Below are positions 31,708 to 40,378 of a stretch of DNA of 64,000 nucleotides, in pieces. The position numbers and the translations under genes were made by a program. Source of the DNA: Acidobacteriaceae bacterium (GTDB taxonomy: Bacteria; Acidobacteriota; Terriglobia; Bryobacterales; Bryobacteraceae); the NCBI GenBank assembly GCA_019233755.1, contig JAFAMD010000011.1, positions 62,001 to 126,000 of the forward strand, written 5' to 3'. The notes under the pieces are model-generated. The model did not search any database and was not told where the DNA came from. It saw only the letters and a program-made list of their open reading frames with translations. Each line of letters starts with the position of its first letter. Position 1 is the stretch's first letter.

Positions 31708-33128
31708 TCGCCCATCTTCCGGAGATAATCGAGGGCCCACTGTGCGGCCCAATATCCGCACATGCCGTGTACACTCCCCCCGGGGGGTGTAGAGGAGGAA
31801 CAGAAGTAGACTCCTTTGAGGGGCGTGGCGTATTGACGCCACGTAGGCCTGAAAACGAACTGCGTGAGATTGGCTGCGCCCCCAATGACATCGCCGCCCA
31901 CCAGGTTCGCATTCCAACGCTGCATCGCCGCCGGATCATGAACGGCCCTCGCCAGAATACATTCGCGAAAGCCGGGGGCGAAACGCTCGATTTGCGCTTC
32001 CATCTGCGCGAGAGCGGAGCCGTTCCAGCCGTTTGGGACGTGGCAGTAGGCCCAAGCCGTGTGGTGGCCGGAAGGCGCACGCGTGGCATCGAACAGGGTT
32101 GGTTGTACCACGAGGATAAACGGGTTCTGAGGCGCTTCGCCGCGAACAGCGGCGCGTTCGGACGCCGCGATCTCCTGAAGGGAACCTCCCAGGTGGATGG
32201 TAGCCGCCAGCCGGCAGTCTTTCGCCTTCCATGGAATCGGCTCGCGAAGCGCCCAATCCACTTTGAAAGCACCCGGACCGTACTTGTACCGTTCGAGCAA
32301 CTGCCGGAATGGCGGGCGGAGGCGATGCTTCGCGATAGCCAGGAACTGGCGCGGTGTGATATCGCAGAGAACCAGATCGCGGCCGCTCAGATCGTCGATA
32401 CGATCCACGCGCGATCCGGTCACGACGCGGCCGCCAAGTGACGCAAGAACATCAGTCAATGCGTTCGTAATCTGTTGTGCGCCGCCGCGCGGTATGGGCC
32501 AGCCGATCACATGGCCCAGGGCGCCGAGTATCATGCCGTAGGCGGCGCTCGAGGGCGCTTCCAGCGTTAACGCGGAGTGAGCGGCGATACCGGCAAAAAA
32601 GGCTCTTGTACGCGCATCACGAAAGAGCGCCGTCGCGAGGACGGTCGAGGGCTGGATCGCGCGCAGGCCAAACTTCGCGAGCAGAACTGGATGCCTGGGC
32701 ACATGAAGAAGGGGCTGGAGCACTTCGCTTGCAAGCAGGCTCCAGTTCCTGACGAGCGGTTCGAACAGGCGGCGATAGGCGCGCGCATCCGGGCCGAACT
32801 GTTCGGCGCTCGCGCGAATGTCGCGTTCGACGATTATGGCCGAGCCGTCATCGAAGGGATGCGCCAGCCACGCCGGAGACCATATCCAGCGAAGGCCGTG
32901 ATTTTCTAGCCGCAGCTTGGAGAAAAACGGCGATGCTACGGTCATTGGATGAACGGCGGAGCCGAGGTCATGCACGAAGCCCGGCAGCGTGAGTTCGCCG
33001 GATCGCGCCGCACCGCCGGCGGCATCTGCGGCCTCGCGCACTTCCACGTCCAAGCCCGCTCGCGCCAGAACGATCGCCGCGGAGAGCCCGTTCGGACCGC
33101 TTCCGATGACGACCGCCGTCCGTTTCAT
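31704..33128 (-). CDS. CrtI-like NAD(P)/FAD-dependent oxidoreductase
   Basis: This 474-residue flavoprotein of the phytoene desaturase-like COG1233 group starts MKRTAVVIGSGPNGLSAAIVLARAG, the classical dinucleotide-binding fold. It ends with GVYFCSSSTPPGGSVHGMCG, the FAD-proximal motif. It is a second member of the family represented at 8289-9923, though clearly divergent and shorter. Substrate unknown. The ATG at 33128 is chosen because the upstream extension has no family match. It overlaps the previous convergent gene by 4 bases and starts 43 bases from the divergent VKOR-like gene. Confidence 0.85.
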   Translation of the reverse strand: MKRTAVVIGSGPNGLSAAIVLARAGLDVEVREAADAAGGAARSGELTLPGFVHDLGSAVHPMTVASPFFSKLRLENHGLRWIWSPAWLAHPFDDGSAIIVERDIRASAEQFGPDARAYRRLFEPLVRNWSLLASEVLQPLLHVPRHPVLLAKFGLRAIQPSTVLATALFRDARTRAFFAGIAAHSALTLEAPSSAAYGMILGALGHVIGWPIPRGGAQQITNALTDVLASLGGRVVTGSRVDRIDDLSGRDLVLCDITPRQFLAIAKHRLRPPFRQLLERYKYGPGAFKVDWALREPIPWKAKDCRLAATIHLGGSLQEIAASERAAVRGEAPQNPFILVVQPTLFDATRAPSGHHTAWAYCHVPNGWNGSALAQMEAQIERFAPGFRECILARAVHDPAAMQRWNANLVGGDVIGGAANLTQFVFRPTWRQYATPLKGVYFCSSSTPPGGSVHGMCGYWAAQWALDYLRKMGD

Positions 33129-33171
33129 CAATTCGATTATGACCGCACAGGGCATCGAAGAAAATGGAGTC

Positions 33172-33696
33172 ATGCCAACATGCCCTTGCGGCTCGCCCGC
33201 GACGCGACTTAGAACTGAACTTCAGCAAAGCCAGGACCCGGACGTTCGCCGCAGGCGCGGCATCATCGGGTTCTCACTGCTGGGAATGGCGAGTATGGCA
33301 GCCGTTTCACTGCTGCAGGCTGGATTGGTGAAGCATCTGCCCGATCCGCCTTTGGATGGCTTCGAGTCTGATCGGGTGAATTCTTCGAAGACGGCGCACA
33401 AACTCGGCGTGCCGGATGGAACGCTAAGTCTCGCAGCGCTTGCCGTGAACGTTCCGCTCGCGGCCTACGGCGGCGAGAACCGTGCGGAAAAAATGCCCGC
33501 GGTACCCATTGTCGCGGCCGCAAAGGCAGGGGTAGAAGCGGCCGTCGCCGGCAGATTTTTCTATGAGATGCGGATGAAAGAGAAAGCGTGGTGCCCATAT
33601 TGCATCACCGGCGCGATTGCTAATGCCGCGATCTTTGCGCTGACGATTCCTGAGGCAATCAAGGCGATCTCGCATTTGCGCCGCAAGTCGCACTAG
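33172..33696 (+). CDS. VKOR-like membrane protein with CPYC motif
   Basis: This 174-residue membrane protein resembles the vitamin K epoxide reductase family, which makes disulfides together with thioredoxin-like partners. A transmembrane helix (GIIGFSLLGMASMAAVSLLQ) is followed by DGTLSLAALAVNVPLAAYGG. The redox motif CPYC lies in KAWCPYCITGAIANAAIF, at the end of a helix. The paired loop cysteines of classical VKOR are missing; the only others are in MPTCPC at the N-terminus. The start is uncertain: ATG 33172 is used, while ATG 33139 is in frame but only 10 bases from the divergent start. Its TAG stop overlaps the next gene's TAG in the palindrome CTAG. Confidence 0.65.
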   Translation: MPTCPCGSPATRLRTELQQSQDPDVRRRRGIIGFSLLGMASMAAVSLLQAGLVKHLPDPPLDGFESDRVNSSKTAHKLGVPDGTLSLAALAVNVPLAAYGGENRAEKMPAVPIVAAAKAGVEAAVAGRFFYEMRMKEKAWCPYCITGAIANAAIFALTIPEAIKAISHLRRKSH

Positions 33697-35477
33697 ACTT
33701 CCAGGCCGACAGCGCGCATCAGCTCCAGCGCGTTGCTGCGCTGCACCACGCCGGGTTTCAATTTGTAATCGAACTCGATTCGCCCCTCTACGATCCGGTC
33801 TTCGAAATGAACGTTCCTTACGTGCGAGTGATCGTACTCTTCGATTCCGGTGAGTGCCAGATCGTGGGTCGTGACGAATCCGATAGCTCCGGTTTGTAGC
33901 AACCCTCGAACGATACCGGCCGCGCCGATCCGGCGGTCGTGAGAGTTCGTTCCGCTCAGCAGCTCATCAAGCAGAAATAGAACGGGCGGCCCGCTGCGGG
34001 TAAGGTCGACAATCTGCCGGATTCGCGTGATTTCCGCGAAGAAGCGGGAGCGATTTTCCTGCAGCGAATCAGTAACGCGAATGGATGCGGCGACTTGAAG
34101 GGGAGAGGTTTCAAGGCGCGCGGCCGCCACGCAGGAGCCCGCCCAGGCGAGGATCGTGTTGAGGCCGGCAGCGCGCAGCAAAGTGCTCTTTCCCGACATA
34201 TTCGACCCGCTTACGATCAGGAGAGTGGCGCCGTTGCCGAATGAGACATCGTTGGGTACACAGCGGGAGGGAGACATCAGCGGATGCTGGAGCGCTTCGG
34301 CATGAAACGATCCGGACGAGCTTTCGACGAGCGTGGGAAAACACCATTGCGGCCGTTCGAAAGCGAGCGCCGCGAGTGAGGACAGCGCTTCAAATTCGCT
34401 TATAGCGTGAAGCCATGAGCCGATCTGCGCGCCCGAATCGCGGCGCCAGGCTTCGAGCGCCATAGCCAGTTGCTCATTCCAGAGCAGTACCGGACGGATG
34501 GCGCGAACCAGAACGTGATCGCTTGAATCGAGGATGTCCACCAGTCGACCGAGTTTGGCGATGCGGCGCGATGCGGGCTGCCCGTCAGTCTGCAGGGCGG
34601 CCCAAAGCTGCTGAAGGCAGGGCGACTCGAAGCTTTCCTTCTCAAGACGTTTTACCAGCAGGGAGATGATGGTCAGGTCCCGCCCGGACGCTTCGACCCC
34701 CGCCAGCACCTGCGAAACTCGGCCTCTTAGTAGAAAGATCACGGCGAAGTCGCAGGCGAGAATGGCGGCAAAAGGCGAGATGGGCAGTGCTTTTGCGAAA
34801 AAGGCAAGCAAGGTCGCTATTCCGCCGACGGCGAGAATGAGCGACAGAGGACGAAGTGCCCGCGGGAAACGGATTTCCGGCGCGCGACCCCACTTCGTGG
34901 CTGCTTCCGTGTTCACTTCGGAGCGTATATCTTCGCCTAGCAGCGCAATGTCCTCGCGAAGTTCCAGATTGGGGCGAAGTTCGCGAACGGCCTCTTGCCT
35001 CGCTAATGCCTCTTCGCGCGCTGCGGGAGCAAGAAGCCAGCTTGCAAGCATATCTTCGCCGCTGCGTGTGCGGGTACGCGCCAGTAATTCGAAGAGCGAA
35101 CCCTTTCCAAAGAGATCCAGATCTTCCGAGTAGACATGGGACGGATCGCGAAAGCTCTCGCCGGCGATGCCGTGACCCATCCAGATGGGGTTCAGGCGCG
35201 CCAATCCGTCATCGTAGAAGCGGATGGCACGCTGCGCGAGGGTTCGGCGGCGAATTACATTCTGGTGCCAGACAACAAGTGCGATGAACACTGCCAGGGG
35301 GAATAAAAGGATCGAACCGCTGACCGCGCCTCTGCCGAAGGCAAACCAGGCCAGGATGGCGGCGAGGATCGCTGTCAGCAGGCGCCAGTTGCCGATTCGT
35401 ATGAATTGTTTCTGAAACAGTGCCTCGCGCGCTGCCCAGTTATCCCGCCGGGCTGAATATTCCTGAAGCGGATCCAT
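33693..35477 (-). CDS. Membrane-anchored MutS-like ATPase
   Basis: This 594-residue protein has a C-terminal MutS-family ABC ATPase: Walker A GSNMSGKSTLLRAAG, a signature-like region with ENRSRFFAEITRIRQI, Walker B VLFLLDELLSGTNSHDR and the switch VTTHDLALTGIEEY. It lacks the mismatch-binding MutS domain I. Instead it has two hydrophobic pairs (about 25-75, LLTAILAAILAWFAFG, and about 210-260, ILAVGGIATLLAFFAKAL), which suggest membrane attachment. Such MutS-like proteins occur in several phyla without known function, so a mismatch-repair label would be misleading. The ATG at 35477 is chosen because the upstream extension is non-homologous. It overlaps the VKOR-like gene by 4 bases at the 3' end. 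Confidence 0.85.
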   Translation of the reverse strand: MDPLQEYSARRDNWAAREALFQKQFIRIGNWRLLTAILAAILAWFAFGRGAVSGSILLFPLAVFIALVVWHQNVIRRRTLAQRAIRFYDDGLARLNPIWMGHGIAGESFRDPSHVYSEDLDLFGKGSLFELLARTRTRSGEDMLASWLLAPAAREEALARQEAVRELRPNLELREDIALLGEDIRSEVNTEAATKWGRAPEIRFPRALRPLSLILAVGGIATLLAFFAKALPISPFAAILACDFAVIFLLRGRVSQVLAGVEASGRDLTIISLLVKRLEKESFESPCLQQLWAALQTDGQPASRRIAKLGRLVDILDSSDHVLVRAIRPVLLWNEQLAMALEAWRRDSGAQIGSWLHAISEFEALSSLAALAFERPQWCFPTLVESSSGSFHAEALQHPLMSPSRCVPNDVSFGNGATLLIVSGSNMSGKSTLLRAAGLNTILAWAGSCVAAARLETSPLQVAASIRVTDSLQENRSRFFAEITRIRQIVDLTRSGPPVLFLLDELLSGTNSHDRRIGAAGIVRGLLQTGAIGFVTTHDLALTGIEEYDHSHVRNVHFEDRIVEGRIEFDYKLKPGVVQRSNALELMRAVGLEV

Positions 35478-35520
35478 CCAGTCACAGGTTAGAACGGCGC
35501 CCCGCGAATACCATGGAAGT

Positions 35521-36735
35521 GTGAGGCGTTCCGGGTTTGCCGATTTGCCGCTGCACGGTGGACGTGTACCGCCGTGGCTTGCTGAGCGGATGGAGAAGCT
35601 GGCGACGGCGATGGCGGAGAGCATCGTCCACCACTACGGGCCCGCGGAGTTTCTTTCGCGCCTGACCGATCCGTTTTGGTTCCAGGCCTTTGGAACGGTG
35701 ATGGGGATGGACTGGCATTCGTCCGGCATCACGACCTCGGTGATGGGAGCGCTGAAGCGCGGTTTGAATCCGCGGGCGCACGAACTGGGGATTTACGTGT
35801 GCGGCGGGAGAGGGAAGCAATCGCGGAAAACGCCGGGCGAACTGACGCAGATCTCGGAGCGCACCGGGTTGGACTCCGCCGCGCTGGTGCGAGCCAGCCG
35901 GCTGACGGCCAAGGTGGATAACAACGCCGTCGGGGATGGCTTCCAGATCTACTTGCACACCTTCGTTCTGACTTCGACTGGCGAATGGGCGGTAATCCAA
36001 CAGGGCTTGAACGACGACACCGGTCTCGCGCGGCGCTACCACTGGCATTCGCCCACGGTTCGTGACTTCACCTGCGAGCCGCACACAGCGATCGAGGGAA
36101 GGAACGAAGGAACGATTCTCAACCTGACCGATCGGCGCGCCAAGCCCGCGCAAGAAGCCATTCTTACGATTGCAAGCGACAGGCCAGAGACGACCGTTCG
36201 GGAATTGCAGCGGCTCGTTATGCCGCGCCACCATGAAGTGCGGATGCGGGATGTGGACCTGAAAAGGCTCGGTGCAGTCCTCGCGGTCAGCTATGAACGC
36301 CAGTTGCGAGACTTCGCGTCCCTGCTTCTGTTGGAAAACCTCGGGCCGCGCACCCTGCAGACGCTCGCGCTGGTAGCCGAGGTGGTGCACGGTGCACCCA
36401 GCCGTTTTTCCGATCCGGCCCGGTTCTCGTTTGCGCTCGGCGGCAAAGACAGGCACCCGTTCCCCGTGCCACTCAAAACGTATGATGAGTCGCTCGCTGT
36501 GCTGCGGCGGTCGCTCGATGCCGCGAAGCTGGGACGAACCGAGAAGATGGATGGATTCAAGCGGTTGGATCGGCTTGTTCGTGCGGTGGAGCAGCGCTGC
36601 GAGCCTCAGGCTGACTTCGAGCGCGTTATGGAACATGAAAACGCGCTTTCCCCTTCGCTCGGCGGGCGCTCGGTCTTTGATGACCGGAAAGAGGGGCGTT
36701 CTGCGGGCGATTCGCAGCTCTCGTTGTTTTCGTAA
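35521..36735 (+). CDS. DUF763 domain protein
   Basis: This 404-residue protein matches DUF763 from the first residues: RRSGFADLPLHGGRVPPWL, RLTDPFWFQAFGTVMGMDWHSSGITTSVMGALK and IYVCGGRGKQSRKTPGEL. GGKDRHPFPVPLKTYD closes the core. DUF763 is mainly known from archaea and thermophilic bacteria and has no established function. A helix-hairpin-helix-like stretch (LENLGPRTLQTLALVAEVVHG) could bind nucleic acid; this is my inference. The GTG start aligns with the family start. It is divergent from the MutS-like gene with 43 bases between. Confidence 0.88.
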   Translation: MRRSGFADLPLHGGRVPPWLAERMEKLATAMAESIVHHYGPAEFLSRLTDPFWFQAFGTVMGMDWHSSGITTSVMGALKRGLNPRAHELGIYVCGGRGKQSRKTPGELTQISERTGLDSAALVRASRLTAKVDNNAVGDGFQIYLHTFVLTSTGEWAVIQQGLNDDTGLARRYHWHSPTVRDFTCEPHTAIEGRNEGTILNLTDRRAKPAQEAILTIASDRPETTVRELQRLVMPRHHEVRMRDVDLKRLGAVLAVSYERQLRDFASLLLLENLGPRTLQTLALVAEVVHGAPSRFSDPARFSFALGGKDRHPFPVPLKTYDESLAVLRRSLDAAKLGRTEKMDGFKRLDRLVRAVEQRCEPQADFERVMEHENALSPSLGGRSVFDDRKEGRSAGDSQLSLFS

Positions 36736-36751
36736 TTGTGAGGCGCCGAAA

Positions 36752-38236
36752 TCACTCTGCAGGTCTGGCAGAGCAATAAAACTCTCTGAACAAACGAGTG
36801 CGAGGTGGCGGGAATAGGCTGCTGAACCGGTCGTATCCCTCTATGTGGGTATCCTCGGGGGTGGGGCAGAAAAATGTTTTCTCGTAAGTGCCCAGCAGCG
36901 CTACCGCGCTTCGAATATCTTGCGGAGACTGAAGAACTAGAAACGATGTCTCGCGAGGTAAGTCGCTTACGAGCGTTTCAGGCATAGCCCACTTCATCAT
37001 GCCTCCACCCGCGACAATCAGTGTCCGGCTAGGCTTGCGGCCGAAGACTTGCTGCTGAAGCTTCCCGATGTGAAAGAGCTTTCCCGCTTCCAGAGTGGAC
37101 GAACCTGCGATAGCTACGAACACGAAGATAGTCGCGGCTCTTCGAAATCTCTTGGCCCTGGTGACGGCATCCGCGATCAGAATGCAGTAGAACGGCGAGA
37201 CCAGGCCTAGGTATCTTGGGGTGCTAAGGCTCTGATGTTTTGCTGCAGAGATCAAGATCAGCATGAGCGCATGAACGAGAAGAATGACAAGCGAGATTTG
37301 CACGCGCGGCGAGCGCCGGCGAAAAGTCCATGCCGCCCCAGCCAGTACAGCAAGAAACAGAGCAGAAAATACCAAATCGAGAGGTCCAGGGAATAGTTGA
37401 AAGGCATTTACTGGAGCTCTTAAGAAAGAGCGGACGATTTCGTAAATCGTCGGCCAGCCTTTGTAGACGGTCGGGGTCGCTGTCGACGCCTGCGTTGACG
37501 CTCTCCACATGGCCGGCGCAATCAGCAGGGCGAAGAGCCCGAGGCTCCTTATCAGGCGTGATCTTTCGTTCCGCCAGTGCAGGACGAGCAGCCCCGAGAA
37601 CGCAATCACTATAGGGAAAGCGGCAAAGTAGTGACACCAGACTGCTGCTGCGCCCGAGATCGCTGCCGCTATTGGCGCCCAAGGACGTTTCCGGACAGCG
37701 GAATCCAGCAGATACAGAGTCAAAACCGTGAAAAAGACTGCGAGCATATAACTTCTCGCGATCGTTCCGAAAAGGAGTGTCAGCGGGCTGAATGCAAATA
37801 TTGCCGTATGGAGTACGGAGCGCATCCATTTCGCGTACAGGTAAATTGTCGCGATCAGGAACGCCACTGAAAGCGCGCGGCATGCATAAAGCCCGAGCCC
37901 TGTGAGGCGCGTCCACGTCCAGAGCAGAACGTAGTAGAGAGGTGGGTGACGATCCACTCGTCCGAGCGATTGAAGAACCTCGGAAAGCGGCGCATTCGAT
38001 TCGAGTCGCATGTCTCTCAGATCGTCGGTTCTTCTGACGCCTGTCGGGAAAGGTTGCGCCTCCTGACCCGCCACCTCGACCATCGTGAGGCCTTCATCGA
38101 TAAACGTCGGCGCACGGAAATCGACGGCGACCAGCAACACCAATATGCATAGCAGCAGCGCGCCTAGCGCTTTCTGGCGAGTCGCGAGAGATTCTGCAGA
38201 GATTAAGGTCGGGACGTCCTGCGTTGCGGCATTCAT
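36752..38236 (-). CDS. GT-C-type membrane glycosyltransferase-like protein
   Basis: This 494-residue polytopic protein is related to the ArnT/PMT family of polyprenyl-phosphate-sugar-dependent glycosyltransferases. It has an acidic first-loop motif (FIDEGLTMVEVAG), a HPPLYYVLLWTWTRL motif typical of the family, about ten hydrophobic helices and a soluble C-terminal segment (about 420-494). Acceptor and sugar are unknown. It may act on lipids or proteins on the outer face of the membrane. Its codon use appears slightly less GC-rich than the neighbours. It is convergent with the DUF763 gene (16 bases apart) and divergent from the Mut7-C gene (108 bases). Confidence 0.75.
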   Translation of the reverse strand: MNAATQDVPTLISAESLATRQKALGALLLCILVLLVAVDFRAPTFIDEGLTMVEVAGQEAQPFPTGVRRTDDLRDMRLESNAPLSEVLQSLGRVDRHPPLYYVLLWTWTRLTGLGLYACRALSVAFLIATIYLYAKWMRSVLHTAIFAFSPLTLLFGTIARSYMLAVFFTVLTLYLLDSAVRKRPWAPIAAAISGAAAVWCHYFAAFPIVIAFSGLLVLHWRNERSRLIRSLGLFALLIAPAMWRASTQASTATPTVYKGWPTIYEIVRSFLRAPVNAFQLFPGPLDLVFSALFLAVLAGAAWTFRRRSPRVQISLVILLVHALMLILISAAKHQSLSTPRYLGLVSPFYCILIADAVTRAKRFRRAATIFVFVAIAGSSTLEAGKLFHIGKLQQQVFGRKPSRTLIVAGGGMMKWAMPETLVSDLPRETSFLVLQSPQDIRSAVALLGTYEKTFFCPTPEDTHIEGYDRFSSLFPPPRTRLFREFYCSARPAE

Positions 38237-38344
38237 GAGAGCCGGGTACTCCAGCCTCCCAGTCTGGCATATGGCTAGGTAAAAGTACTAGGGTTAGTAA
38301 AAATGGCACCTTTCCGAAAGTGACACGTTCCCCGCGGCGCTACC

Positions 38345-39139
38345 ATGGAAGTCGTGGTCTCCACGTCGAGTCCTTATTCCGCACACCTCCGCTTCTTCGC
38401 CGAACTCAACGATCATTTACCTCCCGGACAGAAGTTCCAAACCCTCGAGAAGCGCTTCTATACCCCAGGCACAGTGAAAGACATCATCGAGAGTTTCGGC
38501 GTCCCGCACACCGAAGTTGAGCTGATTGTGGCGAACGGCGAGTCTGTCGATTTCTCTTATCTCGTGCAGGATGGCGACCGGATCGGTGTCTATCCCGTCT
38601 TTGAAGCCTTCGACATACGGCCGGAGCTCCGCGTCAGGCGGTACGCTCTTCGTAACTCCCGGTTCGTTCTGGATGTGCACCTCGGGAAGCTGGCGGCCTA
38701 TCTGCGGATGCTCGGCTTCGATACGCTTTATCAGAACTGTTTCACTGATGCCGAACTGGCCCAAATCTCGCTGGAACAGAACCGCATTCTGCTTACCCGT
38801 GATCGCGGTCTGCTCAAGCGCGGACTCGTCACTCATGGCTACTGGCTGAGGGAAACGGACAGCCGGAGGCAAGCCGCGGAAGTCATACGGCGCTTCGATC
38901 TGGCGGACGGCCTGCGGCCGTTTTCACGATGTATGGCCTGCAATGGAATCCTGGAGGCCGCCACGAAAGAAGAAGTGCTGGAGCACCTTCCGCCGCGTAC
39001 TGCCGAACTTCACAACGAATTCAAAAGCTGTCATCGCTGCGGGCGGATCTATTGGAAGGGCTCGCACCACCGGCGCATGTTGCGCTTCATTAAGACCTTT
39101 GTAGCCGGAACCGAGATGGCGCTGGTTCCGGAGGCTTGA
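38345..39139 (+). CDS. Mut7-C ubiquitin-like and RNase (PIN-like) domain protein
   Basis: This 264-residue protein has two parts. Residues about 10-95 are a ubiquitin-like beta-grasp domain (AHLRFFAELNDHLPPG through QDGDRIGVYPVFE). Residues about 105-250 are the Mut7-C RNase domain: FVLDVHLGKLAAYLRMLGFD, ILLTRDRGLLKRG and a zinc ribbon formed by CMACNG and CHRCGRIYW. The family is thought to be a PIN-fold ribonuclease, possibly in RNA processing or a toxin-like setting; activity has not been shown here. The stop overlaps the start of the DUF3565 gene as TGATG, so the two are probably translationally coupled. Confidence 0.9.
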   Translation: MEVVVSTSSPYSAHLRFFAELNDHLPPGQKFQTLEKRFYTPGTVKDIIESFGVPHTEVELIVANGESVDFSYLVQDGDRIGVYPVFEAFDIRPELRVRRYALRNSRFVLDVHLGKLAAYLRMLGFDTLYQNCFTDAELAQISLEQNRILLTRDRGLLKRGLVTHGYWLRETDSRRQAAEVIRRFDLADGLRPFSRCMACNGILEAATKEEVLEHLPPRTAELHNEFKSCHRCGRIYWKGSHHRRMLRFIKTFVAGTEMALVPEA

Positions 39140-39354
39140 TGGAACGAGCTATCACCGGATTCCATCAGGACGACGAAGGACATTGGGTCGCCGACTTGGA
39201 GTGCGGCCATACCCGGCATGTCCGGCATGATCCTCCGTGGCAGAACCGCGCCTGGGTCTTGACTGAAGAAGGCCGCAACCGTTTTCTCGGCACGCAATTG
39301 AACTGTGTCACGTGTGATGAGAGCCCGCTCGATGCGGCAGCGAAACGGGTGTGA
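39139..39354 (+). CDS. DUF3565 domain protein
   Basis: This 71-residue protein matches DUF3565 throughout: ITGFHQDDEGHWVADLECGH, HVRHDPPWQNRAWVLTEEGR and LNCVTCDE. Conserved Cys and His (CGHTRHVRH plus CVTC) suggest a metal site, perhaps zinc. Function unknown. The ATG at 39139 overlaps the stop of the Mut7-C gene. Its TGA is immediately followed by the stop of the convergent broken isomerase gene. Confidence 0.88.
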   Translation: MERAITGFHQDDEGHWVADLECGHTRHVRHDPPWQNRAWVLTEEGRNRFLGTQLNCVTCDESPLDAAAKRV

Positions 39355-40296
39355 TCAACCCTGGGGTGCGCCGGCCTTGCGAAAGACGCTCAAAGCGGCA
39401 TCCAGGCCGAGCTTTGCGGCTTGCTCCGGAGTCATCTTATTCAGGCCGCGGCCGAAAACCTCGACGCTGAGCGCGTCCGTATAGCCGATCTCCTGCAGGG
39501 CTTGCAGGAAGCCCACCAGGTTGATGACACCTTCCCCGGGCAGCAGTCGTTCGTCATCGCGTATCTGGTCGGGCGGAAGATTGGGGGCATCATCGAAGTG
39601 TACGTGGACAATGCGATCCCGGCCGGCGTTGACGATGTCCTGCGTGGTCGCGCCTGCGTGATGCCAGTGCCAGGCATCCAGCAGAAGCCCCACATTCGGA
39701 CCGCATTCTTTTGCGAATTCGAGCATCTCGTTCATCTGCCAGATGAACTCATAGCGGAACTGCTTGCGAAGATGCAGCGGGCCGAGGAACTAGAGTCCGA
39801 GGCGTACGTTCCACTTTGCAAGAACTCGGGCGCTCTCGCTGAATCGCTGCTTATAGATGCGGCGAAGTTCTTCCTTCGGCGTATCGCTGGAAGACATGAT
39901 GTAGGTAACCATGCGCGGGCACTGGATGGCCGCTGCGAACTCGGCGGCCGCGGGCAGTTTTTCGAGGCCGGCCTGAAACGTGGCATCGTCTTTCCGAAAT
40001 TCGACGGGGAAGTCGATAGCAGCCGGGCGAAGCTTCAGGCCGCTGAGCAGGCGATTGGTGTCGTCTGCGCCCGCTTTCATCGCCGGTCCCAGCATCACAT
40101 CGGTTCCCGGAAAACCTACTTTGGCCGCCAGGCGCGCGAAATCCGGCCAGGCTACCCGGCCCGAAACCAGTACGCTGTTTAGCGCAAGGAACATGTGCCG
40201 TTCGCTGGCGAGTGCGGATGCGATTGGCAGCACAATCAGAGACTTTTCGAAGGTTCGTCGTGAAAGCGGATTTTGGGGCACGTTGTTCTCGATCAT
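39355..40296 (-). pseudogene. Exported sugar phosphate isomerase/epimerase-like gene with one in-frame amber codon
   Basis: Reading from the ATG at 40296, the protein has an excellent twin-arginine signal (LSRRTFEKSLIVLPIASALA) and a TIM-barrel isomerase/epimerase-like N-terminal half ending at residue 168 (NVRLGL). Then TAG (39790-39792) interrupts. The same frame continues without shift through FLGPLHLRKQFRYEFI, LLLDAWHWHHAG, VHVHFDD and LSVEVFGRG to the stop at 39355. The sequence context suggests an original GAG (Glu) at the TAG position. One base change therefore explains the break: a recent pseudogene, a sequencing error, or a readthrough/suppressed codon. A restart at ATG 39735 would give only the C-terminal half. 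An intact relative lies at 20618-21475. Confidence 0.85.
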
Positions 40297-40378
40297 AACG
40301 GACAATTAAAGAGCAAGTAGCGGATAGTGTTCAACGCGCGTGCGGTTCTACGATCGGCTTGTGAACTGGAGTGATGTG

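Noticed and set aside
33693..35477. Annotation as mismatch-repair MutS
   Set aside because: No mismatch-recognition domain and two hydrophobic hairpins; only the ATPase core is shared.
39790..39792. Programmed recoding (pyrrolysine or similar) at the in-frame TAG
   Set aside because: No downstream recoding element or pyl genes in view, and the position looks like an ordinary Glu; simple mutation or error is more likely.
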